64,000 nt of DNA from Parvibaculum sp002684405 (GCA_965140395.1 OZ223205.1:310001-374000); one strand, 5' to 3'. Positions 1 to 8,664 are shown, counted from the stretch's first letter. The notes: generated from the letters alone by a model not told the origin. Made by a program: numbers and translations.

Positions 1-1023
1 GCCGCCATGGCGCCGGGCAGCAATCTCGGCGCCGCGACGCCCGTTCAGATGGGCGGCGGCGGCCTGCCCGGACTGGGAGAAGGCGACAAGACGCCCGAGA
101 CGAAAGATGCCGATGGCGGCAAGGCACCGTCCGGCGGCACGGCGATGGAACACAAGATCGTCAATGATGCCGTCGCGCTCATTCGCGGTCTGGCCGAGCT
201 TCACGGCCGCAATGCCGACTGGGCGGAAAAGGCCGTGCGCGAGGGCGCAAGCCTGACGGCCAGCGACGCCGTGAAACAGAATGTCGTCGAGCTGCTCGCG
301 GGCAATGTCGGCGAGTTGCTGGAAAAGGCCGACGGGCGCGAAGTGGTGACGGGCGCGGGCAAGGTGACGCTTGAAACCAAAGGGCTCATCGTGCGGACCA
401 TCGAGCCGAGTTTCCTGACGAAACTGCTCTCCCTCATCAGCCACCCCAATGTTGCCTTCGTGCTGATGATGATCGGTATTTACGGCCTGATCTTCGAGTT
501 TTCCAATCCGGGCAGCTTCGGCCCCGGCATCATCGGCTCGATCTGCCTCGTGCTGGGCTTTTATGCGCTGAACCAGCTGCCGCTCGACTATGCGGGGCTT
601 GCGCTCATCGCGCTCGGCATCGGGCTGATGGTGGCCGAAGCCGTAACGCCCACATTCGGCGCGCTGGGACTGGGCGGCCTTGTCGCCTTCGTCATCGGCG
701 CCACCATGCTGGTGGACAGCGACGCGCCGGAGTTCCAGCTTTCATGGTCGGTCATCGCCATCACCACCATCGTGACCGGCCTCCTGCTCATCCTGCTGCT
801 CGGCTATGTCTGGCGCGAACAGCGCCGCCGCGTCACCACGGGCCGCGAGGGCATGACGGGCGTCAAGGCGCGCATCGTCGAATGGCGCGAGGGCGAGGGA
901 TATGTTCTCGCCCAGAGCGAACGCTGGCACGCGCGCGGCCCCCGCGACCTCAAGCCCGGCGACGAAGTCGCCGTGACCGGCCTCGACGGCCTCACTCTCA
1001 TTCTCGGCGACCCGCAAGGTTAG
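1..1023 (+). CDS. NfeD family membrane protease (ClpP-class domain plus NfeD C-terminus), 5' end outside window
   Basis: The frame is open from the first base, so the gene begins upstream of the window. The first residues read AAMAPGSNLGAATPV, the motif near the active site of the ClpP/SppA-like serine protease half of long NfeD proteins, so only the end of that domain is present. About five hydrophobic segments follow (roughly residues 145-275 of the visible part). The protein ends in a soluble OB-fold-like domain (TGREGMTGVKARIVEW...GDEVAVTGLDGLTL). Long NfeD proteins are membrane proteases that cleave stomatin-like partners. The slipin gene starts 10 bases downstream, which fits that pairing. 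The catalytic serine itself is not visible. Confidence 0.9.
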   Translation, partial: AAMAPGSNLGAATPVQMGGGGLPGLGEGDKTPETKDADGGKAPSGGTAMEHKIVNDAVALIRGLAELHGRNADWAEKAVREGASLTASDAVKQNVVELLAGNVGELLEKADGREVVTGAGKVTLETKGLIVRTIEPSFLTKLLSLISHPNVAFVLMMIGIYGLIFEFSNPGSFGPGIIGSICLVLGFYALNQLPLDYAGLALIALGIGLMVAEAVTPTFGALGLGGLVAFVIGATMLVDSDAPEFQLSWSVIAITTIVTGLLLILLLGYVWREQRRRVTTGREGMTGVKARIVEWREGEGYVLAQSERWHARGPRDLKPGDEVAVTGLDGLTLILGDPQG

Positions 1024-1033
1024 GAGCCCCCCA

Positions 1034-1786
1034 ATGAACTTCGCATTCATCGCCTTCATCCTTTTTGCCTTGGTGATCTTCCTCGCCTCGGCGATCCGCA
1101 TCCTGCGCGAATATGAGCGCGGCGTCGTCTTCACGCTCGGACGCTATACGCGCGTCGCCGGCCCCGGCTTCATGATCCTGATCCCCGTCATCCAGCAAAT
1201 GGTGCGGACCGACCTGCGCACCTTCGTGGTGGACGTGCCGAGCCAGGACGTGATCTCGCGCGACAACGTGTCGGTGAAGGTGAACGCGGTTCTCTATTAC
1301 CGCATCCTGGAGCCGAACAAGGCGATCCTGAATGTCGAGGACTACATGGCGGCGGTCAGCCAGCTTGCCCAGACCACGCTGCGCTCCGTGCTCGGCAAAC
1401 ACGAGCTCGACGAGATGCTCGCCGAACGCGACAAGCTCAATGCCGACGTACAGGCGATCCTCGACGAACAGACCGACGCCTGGGGCATCAAGGTCGCCAA
1501 TGTCGAGATCAAGCATGTCGATATCGACGAGAGCATGATCCGCGCCATCGCCCGCCAGGCCGAAGCCGAACGCTATCGCCGCGCCAAGATCATCAACGCC
1601 GAAGGCGAACAGCAAGCCGCCGAGAAGCTCGTCGAGGCAGGCCGCCAGCTCGCGACCGAGCCCGCCGCAATGCAGCTTCGCTATTTCGCCGCGCTCCACG
1701 ACATTGCAGGCGACAAGACCAACACCATCATGTTCCCGCTGCCGATGGACCTGCTGTCGTCACTGAAACCGGCGGACAAGACCTGA
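1034..1786 (+). CDS. slipin / stomatin-like SPFH (band 7) membrane protein
   Basis: A 250-residue protein with an N-terminal hydrophobic hairpin (residues ~2-22) and then the SPFH signature (LREYERGVVFTLGRY, VRTDLRTFVVDVPSQDVISR, DNVSVKVNAVLYYRI). A charged Ala/Glu-rich helix follows (AEAERYRRAKIINAEGEQQAAEKL), typical of oligomerising stomatins. Slipins scaffold membrane microdomains, and their C-termini are targets of the NfeD protease encoded immediately upstream; the two genes almost certainly form one operon. The start ATG at 1034 has a GGAG-type ribosome site in the short gap. Length is normal for slipin-2. Confidence 0.92.
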   Translation: MNFAFIAFILFALVIFLASAIRILREYERGVVFTLGRYTRVAGPGFMILIPVIQQMVRTDLRTFVVDVPSQDVISRDNVSVKVNAVLYYRILEPNKAILNVEDYMAAVSQLAQTTLRSVLGKHELDEMLAERDKLNADVQAILDEQTDAWGIKVANVEIKHVDIDESMIRAIARQAEAERYRRAKIINAEGEQQAAEKLVEAGRQLATEPAAMQLRYFAALHDIAGDKTNTIMFPLPMDLLSSLKPADKT

Positions 1787-1810
1787 TGCAAAGCTGACCC
1801 TGCGAGCGGC

Positions 1811-1933
1811 CTATTCTTCGTAGGTCATCATGCACGTCATGCCGCCGTGAAGCATGGGGGCGGGCACGAGATTGGTGCCGGCGGAGAGCCCGGCGGCGCC
1901 CTCCCCTGCGTTGACCAATAGCCAGACGCTCAT
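1811..1933 (-). other. possible short ORF or gene remnant (40 codons) in the 1787-2054 gap
   Basis: The 268-base gap after the slipin gene holds one short minus-strand open frame ending in a Cys/Met-rich tail (HGGMTCMMTYEE). No ribosome site is visible ahead of its ATG, and the frame closes shortly upstream. It may be the degraded 3' end of a lost gene beside the low-GC islet, or chance. I do not recognise it. Confidence 0.2.
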
Positions 1934-2054
1934 GTACACAGAGTCACATATGAGCGCGTCGCCCGAACGCGCCGACCGGGAATTATCGACTTGTCACGCT
2001 GGCCGGTGAGAGGCCGCGCAAGTCGGCCGTCATAGTCTTTTTGAACGTCATGGT

Positions 2055-2825
2055 GTGGAAATGATCACGGCAAAACTTCCCGGCATTTTCCGACACGACG
2101 AAGTCGGCGACTTGATTCGTCTCGGACGGGATTATGATGGCGGCTATGTCATATGCGGAAAGGATGTTCAGGAAGCGGATTTCCTGATCGGTCTGGGCAT
2201 CAATGACGACTGGTCCTTTGAAACCGACTTTGCACAGAAGAATGATGTTCCCGTTCTCGCATATGACGGCTCAATCAACGGTCGCCAGTTTCTGTGGCGA
2301 GCGATCAAGGAACTTCGCCGGGTCGTCGACAAACCGTCACTGACAAAAAGAGCGTGGAAGACATACTTCTCTTACACGAACTTCTTTAAAGGGCACCGTC
2401 GGCATATCGAGAAATTCGTTGGCCGGGAGAAGGGCGAGCACCAGGTTTCCCTCAAGGAAATTTTCGACAGCACCGCCTCGCAGAAAATATTTCTCAAAAT
2501 AGATATTGAAGGAAGCGAGTACGAGATACTCGACGAGATACTGAACGTTCAAAACAGAATAACGGGAATGGCCATCGAGTTTCACGATTGCGGTCAGCAT
2601 CTGGAGGAAATCGGCTCGTTCCTGGAAAGGCTGAACCTTCAGATCGTACATATCCACGCGAACAATTATTCTCCGCTGGATGCATCGCTTTTGCCCGCCG
2701 CGCTCGAAATCAGTTTCAGTGCCGATCCCGGTCCGTCAAAGGGGGCCTGCCGCTATCCACGTGCGCTGGATAGGCCGAACAAGGCTTCCGGCGACGAGAT
2801 TTGCTTGTCCTTCGAAGGGGGATAA
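2055..2825 (+). CDS. FkbM-like SAM-dependent methyltransferase
   Basis: A 256-residue protein. The recognisable core is an FkbM-type segment KIFLKIDIEGSEYEILDEI (about residues 145-163), the acidic SAM-fold motif of FkbM methyltransferases, followed by GMAIEFHDCG. An N-terminal DYDGGYVICG and LIGLGINDDWSFE correspond to the start of the Rossmann-like core. Such enzymes O-methylate glycans or secondary metabolites. The start could be GTG 2055 or ATG 2061; neither has a clear ribosome site. Base composition is visibly more AT-rich than the flanks, and the next gene is a glycosyltransferase, so a role in modifying a surface glycan acquired by transfer is likely (inference). Confidence 0.7.
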   Translation: MEMITAKLPGIFRHDEVGDLIRLGRDYDGGYVICGKDVQEADFLIGLGINDDWSFETDFAQKNDVPVLAYDGSINGRQFLWRAIKELRRVVDKPSLTKRAWKTYFSYTNFFKGHRRHIEKFVGREKGEHQVSLKEIFDSTASQKIFLKIDIEGSEYEILDEILNVQNRITGMAIEFHDCGQHLEEIGSFLERLNLQIVHIHANNYSPLDASLLPAALEISFSADPGPSKGACRYPRALDRPNKASGDEICLSFEGG

Positions 2826-2860
2826 GGTTTCAACCTCAAGGCTGATAACAGGCGCCAAGA

Positions 2861-3766
2861 GTGCAGAAAATGAATCAGGCTAGCGGCTTTCCCGGGCACA
2901 AGACGATGGCCGAGAGCGTTTTTCTCTGCGTTGGGCTTGTAAGGAATGGCGCCAAAAGCATAAGGCGCGAAGTGGAGAGGCTCAGCGACGCGCTTGGGGG
3001 CAGCAAGGCGCTGCATTTTCTGTTCATCGAATCCGACAGCGATGACGGCACGGTCGTTGAACTCGAAAAGATCTCCGGGACGTTCGAAAATCTCAGATAT
3101 GTGAGCCTGGGCAGGTTGAGAGACGAACAGCCCAAGCGAACGGCGCGGCTGGCCCATTGCCGAAATGTCTATGTAAAGGAAATCCGCGAAAACCCGATCT
3201 ATCGGGATGTCGATTATGTCGTCGTCGCGGACATGGATGGGCTGAACACGAAAATTTCCGCGGAGGGATTTGAGAGCTGCTGGACGCATGACGAATGGGA
3301 TGCGTGTTTTGCGAACCCGGACGGACCCTATTACGACATATGGGCCTTACGGCACCCCGACTGGTCGCCAAACGATTGTTGGGCGCAGTATGATTTTCTG
3401 AACAAATATTCAAAGCGCAGGGAGAGAAATCTTTTTGCCAGCGTACATGCCCGAATGATCACCATTCCGAAGAATGCCGACTGGATTGAAGTCGATTCGG
3501 CCTTTGGCGGGCTGGCTATCTACAAAAGGGCTCTTTTCGAAGACGCAGAATATATCGGTCTGGACACTGCCGGAGACGAAATCTGCGAACATGTCACCCT
3601 CCACGATCAGGTCGTGGGAAGGGGGGCTCGCCTGTTCATCAATCCGGCTTTCGTAAACGCCGGTCGCAACGGTCACACACGGGAATTATTCTTTATCCGG
3701 AAGATAAGACGGAAAATAAAACATGCGAAGAAACGCATGAGAGAGCGCGCCTCACGCAACCGATGA
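2861..3766 (+). CDS. putative glycosyltransferase, CAP59/GT69-like
   Basis: About 301 residues. The N-terminal part starts a nucleotide-sugar fold (VFLCVGLVRNGAKSIRRE, FIESDSDDGTV), with an acidic metal-binding motif VVVADMDGLNT near residue 125 and a later ...FGGLAIYKRALF... segment. This pattern is that of the cryptococcal CAP59 mannosyltransferase-like family, found also in bacterial surface-polysaccharide loci. GTG 2861, ATG 2870 and ATG 2906 are possible starts; the last begins right before the conserved core. The C-terminus is a basic tail (RKIRRKIKHAKKRMRERASRNR region). It lies 35 bases after the FkbM-like gene, shares its low GC, and probably acts on the same glycan. Confidence 0.65.
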   Translation: MQKMNQASGFPGHKTMAESVFLCVGLVRNGAKSIRREVERLSDALGGSKALHFLFIESDSDDGTVVELEKISGTFENLRYVSLGRLRDEQPKRTARLAHCRNVYVKEIRENPIYRDVDYVVVADMDGLNTKISAEGFESCWTHDEWDACFANPDGPYYDIWALRHPDWSPNDCWAQYDFLNKYSKRRERNLFASVHARMITIPKNADWIEVDSAFGGLAIYKRALFEDAEYIGLDTAGDEICEHVTLHDQVVGRGARLFINPAFVNAGRNGHTRELFFIRKIRRKIKHAKKRMRERASRNR

Positions 3767-3939
3767 AGCGCTGGAACGACTTGCGTATTTCCGATGCCGC
3801 CGGGTGAGGTCGAGGAATTGCACCCCGCGGTCGCCAACCGCCCATGGCGCGCTGGCCATGCGCGTGGCCGAACTGGAGCGGAAATTCGAAACGGACGGGA
3901 GCGAGGAGCAGGCGCCCTGAAGAGCGGTCCTCGAAAGTC
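3767..3939 (+). pseudogene. unrecognised gene debris between the glycosyltransferase and tRNA-Ser
   Basis: One frame gives a coding-like tail (AHGALAMRVAELERKFETDG) ending in TGA near 3920, with no matching start. It resembles the coiled-coil C-terminal parts of small phage or restriction-associated proteins, but the match is too short to name. It is the only sign of mobile-element debris near the tRNA. Confidence 0.25.
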
Positions 3940-4029
3940 TGGCGGAGAGGGAGGGATTCGAACCCCCGATAGAGTTACCCCTATACCGCATTTCGAGTGC
4001 GGCGCTTTCAACCACTCAGCCACCTCTCC
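3940..4029 (-). tRNA. tRNA-Ser (anticodon CGA)
   Basis: Read on the minus strand, the acceptor stem GGAGAGG pairs with CCTCTCC before discriminator G and an encoded CCA (3940-3942). The anticodon stem-loop is CCGCA-CTCGAAA-TGCGG, giving anticodon CGA, and a long variable arm (TATAGGGGTAACTCTAT region) marks a serine tRNA. The T-arm GGGGGTTCGAATCCC is intact. Length is 90 nt. Its 3' end faces the low-GC islet, the usual side for tRNA-targeted integration, but I found no second copy of the 3' end to prove an attachment site. Confidence 0.96.
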
Positions 4030-4188
4030 AGACGCAGCTGCGGATGTGACGAAACCGCCACGATCCGGGAAACGGCGCGGAATGTAGACCGGGGATGCCC
4101 TGCCGCACAACCCCGCATCGCACTATCGTTACATGCCTGTGGAGATGGCGTCCGGCCTGCTACACTGGCGCCCATGGCGGAGGGGCGG

Positions 4189-4956
4189 ATGGACCGGAAC
4201 GACAACACAGCTGAAAACCCGAAAGGGACGAACAAGGCCCGTGTGGCCGCGGCCTGGGCCGTCCACGCTTTTACCGCGTCGGGCGTCATCGCCGCGCTGC
4301 TGGCCATTGCCGCCCTCATTGCAGGCGATCCGCGTATGACGCTGATCTGGCTCGGCGTCTCCCTCCTCATCGACGGCTTCGACGGGCCGATGGCGCGCAA
4401 GCTCCGCGTCACCGAGTTCGCGCCGCGCTTCGACGGGGCGATTCTCGACCATGTGATCGATTACCTGACCTATGCGGTGATCCCCGCCCTCATGATCTAT
4501 CGCTTCGGCCTGGTGCCGCCGGGCTGGGAGATCCCCGCCGCCGGCTGGATCATGACGAGTGCGCTCTATTGCTTCGGCAACCGCGAAATGAAGACCTGGG
4601 ACAATTATTTCTCCGGCTTCCCCGCGACCTGGAATCTCGTCGTGCTCTGTTTCTGGCTGGCCGCGACGGGCCCCTGGACCAATCTCGCCATCATTGCCCT
4701 TCTGGGGCTCCTCACCTTCGTCCCGGCGAAGTTCGTCCATCCCTTCCGAGTGGTCATGCTGAGGCCCCTGACGCTGGCCGTGACGGCGCTCTGGGCCGCG
4801 CTCACCCTATGGCTGGTGGCCGCGACCCCCGCCGCCACGGCGCCGGCCAACGCATTTCCCGGGGTTTTCGGCCTCTGGACGGCGGCATCCCTCTATTTTC
4901 TGGGCCTCTGCGCCTGGCGGACGGCAAGCCCGCTCTGGGGCCGGCGGGACCGGTAA
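4189..4956 (+). CDS. pcs: phosphatidylcholine synthase (CDP-diacylglycerol-choline O-phosphatidyltransferase)
   Basis: Makes phosphatidylcholine directly from choline and CDP-diacylglycerol in the inner membrane, a pathway characteristic of alphaproteobacteria. The CDP-alcohol phosphatidyltransferase motif is present as DGFDGPMARKL...FDGAILDHVID (about residues 58-85), with the family segments YFSGFPATWNLVV and LTFVPAKFVHPFRV. Seven to eight hydrophobic helices are visible. The frame stays open upstream through the tRNA, so the start must be chosen: ATG 4189 has GGAGG at 4179-4183, five bases away, and ATG 4174 is the alternative. Length of ~255 residues is normal for Pcs. Confidence 0.92.
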   Translation: MDRNDNTAENPKGTNKARVAAAWAVHAFTASGVIAALLAIAALIAGDPRMTLIWLGVSLLIDGFDGPMARKLRVTEFAPRFDGAILDHVIDYLTYAVIPALMIYRFGLVPPGWEIPAAGWIMTSALYCFGNREMKTWDNYFSGFPATWNLVVLCFWLAATGPWTNLAIIALLGLLTFVPAKFVHPFRVVMLRPLTLAVTALWAALTLWLVAATPAATAPANAFPGVFGLWTAASLYFLGLCAWRTASPLWGRRDR

Positions 4957-5011
4957 CCCGCGCTGGGCGGGATTTCCCGGCCAACCAGGCCGGATTCAGC
5001 CCGTCTTCGGG

Positions 5012-5039
5012 TTGACACATAAGGGCCGGCCTGTATATT
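5012..5039 (+). promoter_or_regulatory. probable sigma-70 promoter of rplU-rpmA
   Basis: TTGACA at 5012-5017 and TATATT at 5034-5039 are separated by 16 bases, a near-consensus housekeeping promoter about 70 bases ahead of the rplU start codon. It is the strongest promoter visible in the window, fitting the demand for ribosomal proteins. Confidence 0.75.
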
Positions 5040-5110
5040 CCCCGCCAATTCGGCCCGGGACGCTCCTTGAGCGCCTGCCCGGCCTTTTTCGTTTACATGG
5101 TGGTATTCCG

Positions 5111-5422
5111 ATGTTCGCAGTCATCCGGACCGGCGGCAAACAGTATAAAGTCGCAAAAGACGACGTCCTGCAGGTCGAAAAGCTCGATGCCGAGCCCGGC
5201 GCCACGGTCGAACTGGCCGAGGTCCTGATGGTTGGCGGCGAAGGCGAGACCAAGCTGGGCTCCCCGCTTGTGGACGGTGCCAAGGTCACCGCCGAGGTGG
5301 TCGAGCAGGCCCGCGGTCCCAAGATCACGATTTTCAAGAAGCGCCGCCGTCAGAACTCGCGCCGCAAGAACGGCCATCGTCAGGACCTCACCGTCCTGAA
5401 GATCACCGGCATCGCCGGCTGA
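5111..5422 (+). CDS. rplU: 50S ribosomal protein L21
   Basis: 103 residues beginning MFAVIRTGGKQYKVAKDD, with the C-terminal signature KITIFKKRRRQNSRRKNGHRQ, diagnostic for L21, which binds 23S rRNA in the large subunit. ATG 5111 is chosen because the conserved N-terminus starts exactly there; the open frame further upstream runs through the promoter region. It is followed by rpmA after 22 bases, the usual rplU-rpmA operon, and both end at the terminator near 5771. Confidence 0.97.
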   Translation: MFAVIRTGGKQYKVAKDDVLQVEKLDAEPGATVELAEVLMVGGEGETKLGSPLVDGAKVTAEVVEQARGPKITIFKKRRRQNSRRKNGHRQDLTVLKITGIAG

Positions 5423-5444
5423 ACGGCAGCAAGGAGCAGACACA

Positions 5445-5720
5445 ATGGCTCATAAAAAGGCAGGCGGTTCATCCCGCAACGGTCGCGACAGTGCCGGCCG
5501 CCGTCTCGGCGTCAAGAAGTTCGGCGGCGAGCAGGTCATTCCCGGCAACATCATCATCCGCCAGCGTGGCACGCAGTGGCACCCGGGTGAGAATGTCGGC
5601 ATGGGCAAGGACCACACGATTTTCGCGAAGTCCGAAGGCGTCGTCGCCTTCCGCACCCGCAAGGGTGGCCGCGCCTATGTGTCCGTCGTACCGGCGGACA
5701 TGCCGAAAGCGGCTGACTGA
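5445..5720 (+). CDS. rpmA: 50S ribosomal protein L27
   Basis: 91 residues starting MAHKKAGGSSRNGRDSAGRR, the conserved L27 N-terminus that reaches towards the peptidyl transferase centre, followed by GVKKFGGEQVIPGNIIIRQRG. There is no N-terminal extension of the kind cleaved in Firmicutes. AGGAG lies in the short gap after rplU. A hairpin terminator follows 50 bases later. Confidence 0.97.
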   Translation: MAHKKAGGSSRNGRDSAGRRLGVKKFGGEQVIPGNIIIRQRGTQWHPGENVGMGKDHTIFAKSEGVVAFRTRKGGRAYVSVVPADMPKAAD

Positions 5721-5770
5721 CAAGGGCGAGGATGCCACCTCGCCGGTGGCGTCCATCCAGGGTTTCAAAG

Positions 5771-5800
5771 AGGGAGATGGGTCGCCATCTCCCTTTTTCT
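5771..5800 (+). terminator. rho-independent terminator after rpmA
   Basis: A perfect 10-bp stem AGGGAGATGG (5771-5780) / CCATCTCCCT (5785-5794) with loop GTCG is followed at once by a T-rich tract. It closes the rplU-rpmA transcript before the GNAT gene. Confidence 0.92.
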
Positions 5801-5840
5801 ATGCGCTCTCTCCGGCGGGGAGCGGAGGAGGAGAAACCCG

Positions 5841-6383
5841 ATGCTGGAACAGTTGAAGACGGAACGGCTCATCTTGCGGCCCATGGGCGGGAGCGACGTG
5901 GAAAGACTCGCGGAACTCGCCAACAATTGGGACGTGGCCCGGATGCTCACGCGCATGCCCTTCCCCTATACCCGGGCAATGGCTCGGGACTGGATCGCAA
6001 GACAGGCGACGGATCGCGCCGAGGGTGCCGAATTCGTCTATGCGATCACGCATGAAGACGGCTTCATCGGCACCTGCGGCGTTCAGGCCCATGCCGACGG
6101 CACGAACGAGATCGGCTACTGGGTCGGCGAACCGTTCTGGAATAAGGGGTACGCGACAGAAGCGGCGCACGCCGTGCTGAACGAAGCCGCCGCCCGTTTC
6201 GGCGCCGGGACGCTGATTTCCGGCCATTTCGCCGACAATCACGCCTCGGGCCGTGTACTGACCAAGCTGGGCTTCCGCTATACTGGCGAAGAAAAACGCT
6301 GGTCGCTGGCCCGCAACGAGCATGTCCATGCGCTGCGCATGGTCCTCAAGCAAGAGGCAAAGGCCGGCCGGAACGCCGCCTGA
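5841..6383 (+). CDS. GNAT family N-acetyltransferase (RimJ/RimL-like)
   Basis: 180 residues. It starts LKTERLILRPM, the usual first strand of RimJ/RimL-type enzymes, and carries the acetyl-CoA binding region around EIGYWVGEPFWNKGYATEAA (residues ~93-112), then NHASGRVLTKLGFRYTGEE. It probably acetylates an amino group on a protein or small molecule; the substrate cannot be read from the sequence. A GNAT gene between rpmA and obgE is a recurrent alphaproteobacterial arrangement. It lies 11 bases before obgE and is likely co-transcribed with it. Confidence 0.88.
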   Translation: MLEQLKTERLILRPMGGSDVERLAELANNWDVARMLTRMPFPYTRAMARDWIARQATDRAEGAEFVYAITHEDGFIGTCGVQAHADGTNEIGYWVGEPFWNKGYATEAAHAVLNEAAARFGAGTLISGHFADNHASGRVLTKLGFRYTGEEKRWSLARNEHVHALRMVLKQEAKAGRNAA

Positions 6384-6394
6384 AGGCAAAACAG

Positions 6395-7450
6395 ATGAAG
6401 TTTCTCGATCAAGCCCGTGTCTTTATCCGCTCCGGCGACGGCGGGGCGGGCTCCGTCAGCTTCCGGCGCGAGAAATTCATCGAATATGGCGGCCCGGATG
6501 GCGGCGACGGCGGCAAGGGCGGCGATGTGGTGGTCGAATGCGTCGACGGCCTCAACACGCTGATCGATTACCGCTACCGCCAGCACTTCAAGGCCAAGAC
6601 CGGCATGCACGGCATGGGGCGCAACCGCACCGGCCATCGCGGCGCCGACGTGGTGCTGAAAGTCCCCGTCGGCACGCAGGTCTTCGAGGAAGACGGCGAA
6701 ACGCTGATCGCCGACCTGACGAAAGTCGGCCAGCGCATCGTCATCGCGCGCGGCGGCAATGGCGGCTTCGGCAATGCCTATTTCAAAAGCTCGGTGAACC
6801 AGGCCCCCCGCCGCGCCAATCCCGGCCAGGAAGGCATCGAAAAGACGATTATCCTGCGGCTGAAGCTCATCGCCGATGCCGGGCTCGTCGGCCTGCCCAA
6901 TGCGGGCAAATCGACCTTCCTCGCCGCGGTAAGCGCAGCCAAGCCCAAGATCGCCGATTATCCCTTCACCACCATCCACCCCAATCTCGGCGTGGTGAGG
7001 GTGGAGACGCGCAGCTTCGTGCTGGCCGACATACCCGGCCTCATCGAGGGCGCGCATGAAGGCGTGGGGCTCGGCGACCGGTTTCTGGGCCATGTGGAGC
7101 GCTGCGGCGCGCTGATCCACCTCGTGGACGGGACCAGCGACGACGTGGCGGAGGCCTATCGCGTCATCCGCGAGGAACTCGACGCCTATGGCGCAGGCCT
7201 GACGGAAAAACCCGAAATCCTCTGCCTCAACAAGGCCGACGCCCTGCTGCCCGAAGACCGCGAGGAAAAGCGCAAAGCCCTTGAAGAGGCAAGCGGCGGC
7301 AAGGTCCAGATCATTTCCGGCGTGTCCGGCGAGGGCGTCGACAGGATCCTGCACATGGTCGCCGACCTGGTGGACGCGGCCCGCGCGGCGGAAAAAGCCG
7401 AACGGGAAGCCGCAAATGCCAGCGGCGAAGACGAGGGGTGGCATCCTTGA
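6395..7450 (+). CDS. obgE: Obg family GTPase ObgE/CgtA
   Basis: 351 residues. The N-terminal Obg fold is glycine-rich (YGGPDGGDGGKGGDVV, GMGRNRTGHRG). The G domain carries G1 GLPNAGKST (about residue 167), switch region DYPFTTIHPNLGVV, G3 DIPGLIEGAHEG and G4 NKAD. ObgE binds the large ribosomal subunit and links GTP levels to ribosome assembly and cell cycle. The C-terminus is short and acidic, lacking a long TGS-like domain. The stop overlaps the proB start by 13 bases, implying translational coupling. Confidence 0.97.
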   Translation: MKFLDQARVFIRSGDGGAGSVSFRREKFIEYGGPDGGDGGKGGDVVVECVDGLNTLIDYRYRQHFKAKTGMHGMGRNRTGHRGADVVLKVPVGTQVFEEDGETLIADLTKVGQRIVIARGGNGGFGNAYFKSSVNQAPRRANPGQEGIEKTIILRLKLIADAGLVGLPNAGKSTFLAAVSAAKPKIADYPFTTIHPNLGVVRVETRSFVLADIPGLIEGAHEGVGLGDRFLGHVERCGALIHLVDGTSDDVAEAYRVIREELDAYGAGLTEKPEILCLNKADALLPEDREEKRKALEEASGGKVQIISGVSGEGVDRILHMVADLVDAARAAEKAEREAANASGEDEGWHP

Positions 7451-8583
7451 TTGCACGACGCCTCGAAACCGCCCAGCGCATCGTGGTGAAGATCGGTTCC
7501 TCGCTCCTCACCGAAAGTGCGACCGGCAAGCTGAACCGGAAATGGCTGGAAGCGCTGATCGACGATCTCGCCGCCATGCGCCATGCGGGACAGGAAGTGC
7601 TGATCGTCTCGTCGGGCTCCATCGCACTCGGCCGCCATGCGCTGAAACTGCCCTCCGGCAAGCTGAAGCTGGAGGAAAGCCAGGCCGCCGCCGCGGTCGG
7701 GCAGATCTCGCTCGCCCATGCCTATCAGGAAATTCTCTCCGGCCACGGATTGTCCTGCGCCCAGATCCTGCTCACGCTGAGCGAGACGGAAGAACGACGC
7801 CGTTATCTGAATGCGCGCTCCACCATGAACACGCTTCTGCGCATGGGCGCGGTGCCCGTCGTCAATGAAAACGACACGGTCGCGACCACCGAAATCCGCT
7901 ATGGCGACAATGACCGCCTCGCTGCCCGCGTCGCCGCCATGATCTCCGCCGACCTGCTCATCCTGCTGTCGGATGTGGACGGGCTTTATACCGCGCAGCC
8001 CGGCACACCGGGCGCGGACCATATCGCCGAAGTGCCCGCCATCACGCCCGACATCGAAGCCATGGCCGGCGAAGCGGCAAGCGAGTTTTCGCGCGGCGGC
8101 ATGAAAACGAAAGTCGCCGCCGCCCGCATCGCCACCGAGGGCGGCAGCCACATGCTGATCGCCAATGGCCGCATGGACCATCCCTTGCGCACCCTGCGTG
8201 AAGGAAAAGCGCGCTGCACCTGGTTTGCCGCCCATGCCAGCCCCCGCGCCGCCCGCAAACGCTGGATCTCCGGCACGCTGAAGGCGCTTGGCAGCCTCGT
8301 CATCGACGACGGCGCCGTGGCCGCGCTGGAACGCGGGCGCAGCCTTCTCCCGGCGGGCATTACCCGCATCGAAGGCGAATTCGACCGGGGCGACGCCGTG
8401 AGCGTTTGCGACAACGCCGGTCATGAAATCGCCGTCGGCCTCAGCGCCTATTCCAGCCGCGATGCGCGCGAAATCATCGGCCATTCGAGCCATGAGATCG
8501 AGGAGCTGCTGGGCTATTCGGGCCGCGCGGAAATGATCCATCGCGACGATCTGGTGCTGAAACGTCCGGGAAGCACGGATTAG
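7438..8583 (+). CDS. proB: glutamate 5-kinase with PUA domain
   Basis: First step of proline synthesis: phosphorylation of glutamate to gamma-glutamyl phosphate. The amino acid kinase domain opens with RIVVKIGSSLL and contains VSSGSIALGRH, NENDTVATTEIRYGDNDRL and LLSDVDGLYT. The C-terminal PUA domain spans about residues 275-365 (GSLVIDDGAVAALERG...). 381 residues. The start is GTG 7438 inside obgE; TTG 7447 is an alternative. proA follows 81 bases downstream, completing the two-gene route to glutamate semialdehyde. Confidence 0.96.
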   Translation: MASLIARRLETAQRIVVKIGSSLLTESATGKLNRKWLEALIDDLAAMRHAGQEVLIVSSGSIALGRHALKLPSGKLKLEESQAAAAVGQISLAHAYQEILSGHGLSCAQILLTLSETEERRRYLNARSTMNTLLRMGAVPVVNENDTVATTEIRYGDNDRLAARVAAMISADLLILLSDVDGLYTAQPGTPGADHIAEVPAITPDIEAMAGEAASEFSRGGMKTKVAAARIATEGGSHMLIANGRMDHPLRTLREGKARCTWFAAHASPRAARKRWISGTLKALGSLVIDDGAVAALERGRSLLPAGITRIEGEFDRGDAVSVCDNAGHEIAVGLSAYSSRDAREIIGHSSHEIEELLGYSGRAEMIHRDDLVLKRPGSTD

Positions 8584-8664
8584 CCAATTTGGCCGCCCGC
8601 CCGCTCTGCGTTAGTTTGACGGGCCGATTGAGATGAAAACCAACGGGTTTAGAGGTTTAGAGCC

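Noticed and set aside
1787..2054. Search for a duplicated tRNA-Ser 3' end as the far attachment site of the islet
   Set aside because: No copy of the GGGATTCGAAC-type segment was seen in this gap.
3794..4087. 97-codon plus-strand frame containing GGEGGIRTPDR and CGAFNHSATSP
   Set aside because: This is the antisense translation of tRNA-Ser, a well-known source of spurious proteins.
3997..4188. Upstream extension of the phosphatidylcholine synthase frame
   Set aside because: It runs through the tRNA gene; ATG 4189 with GGAGG five bases upstream is the credible start.
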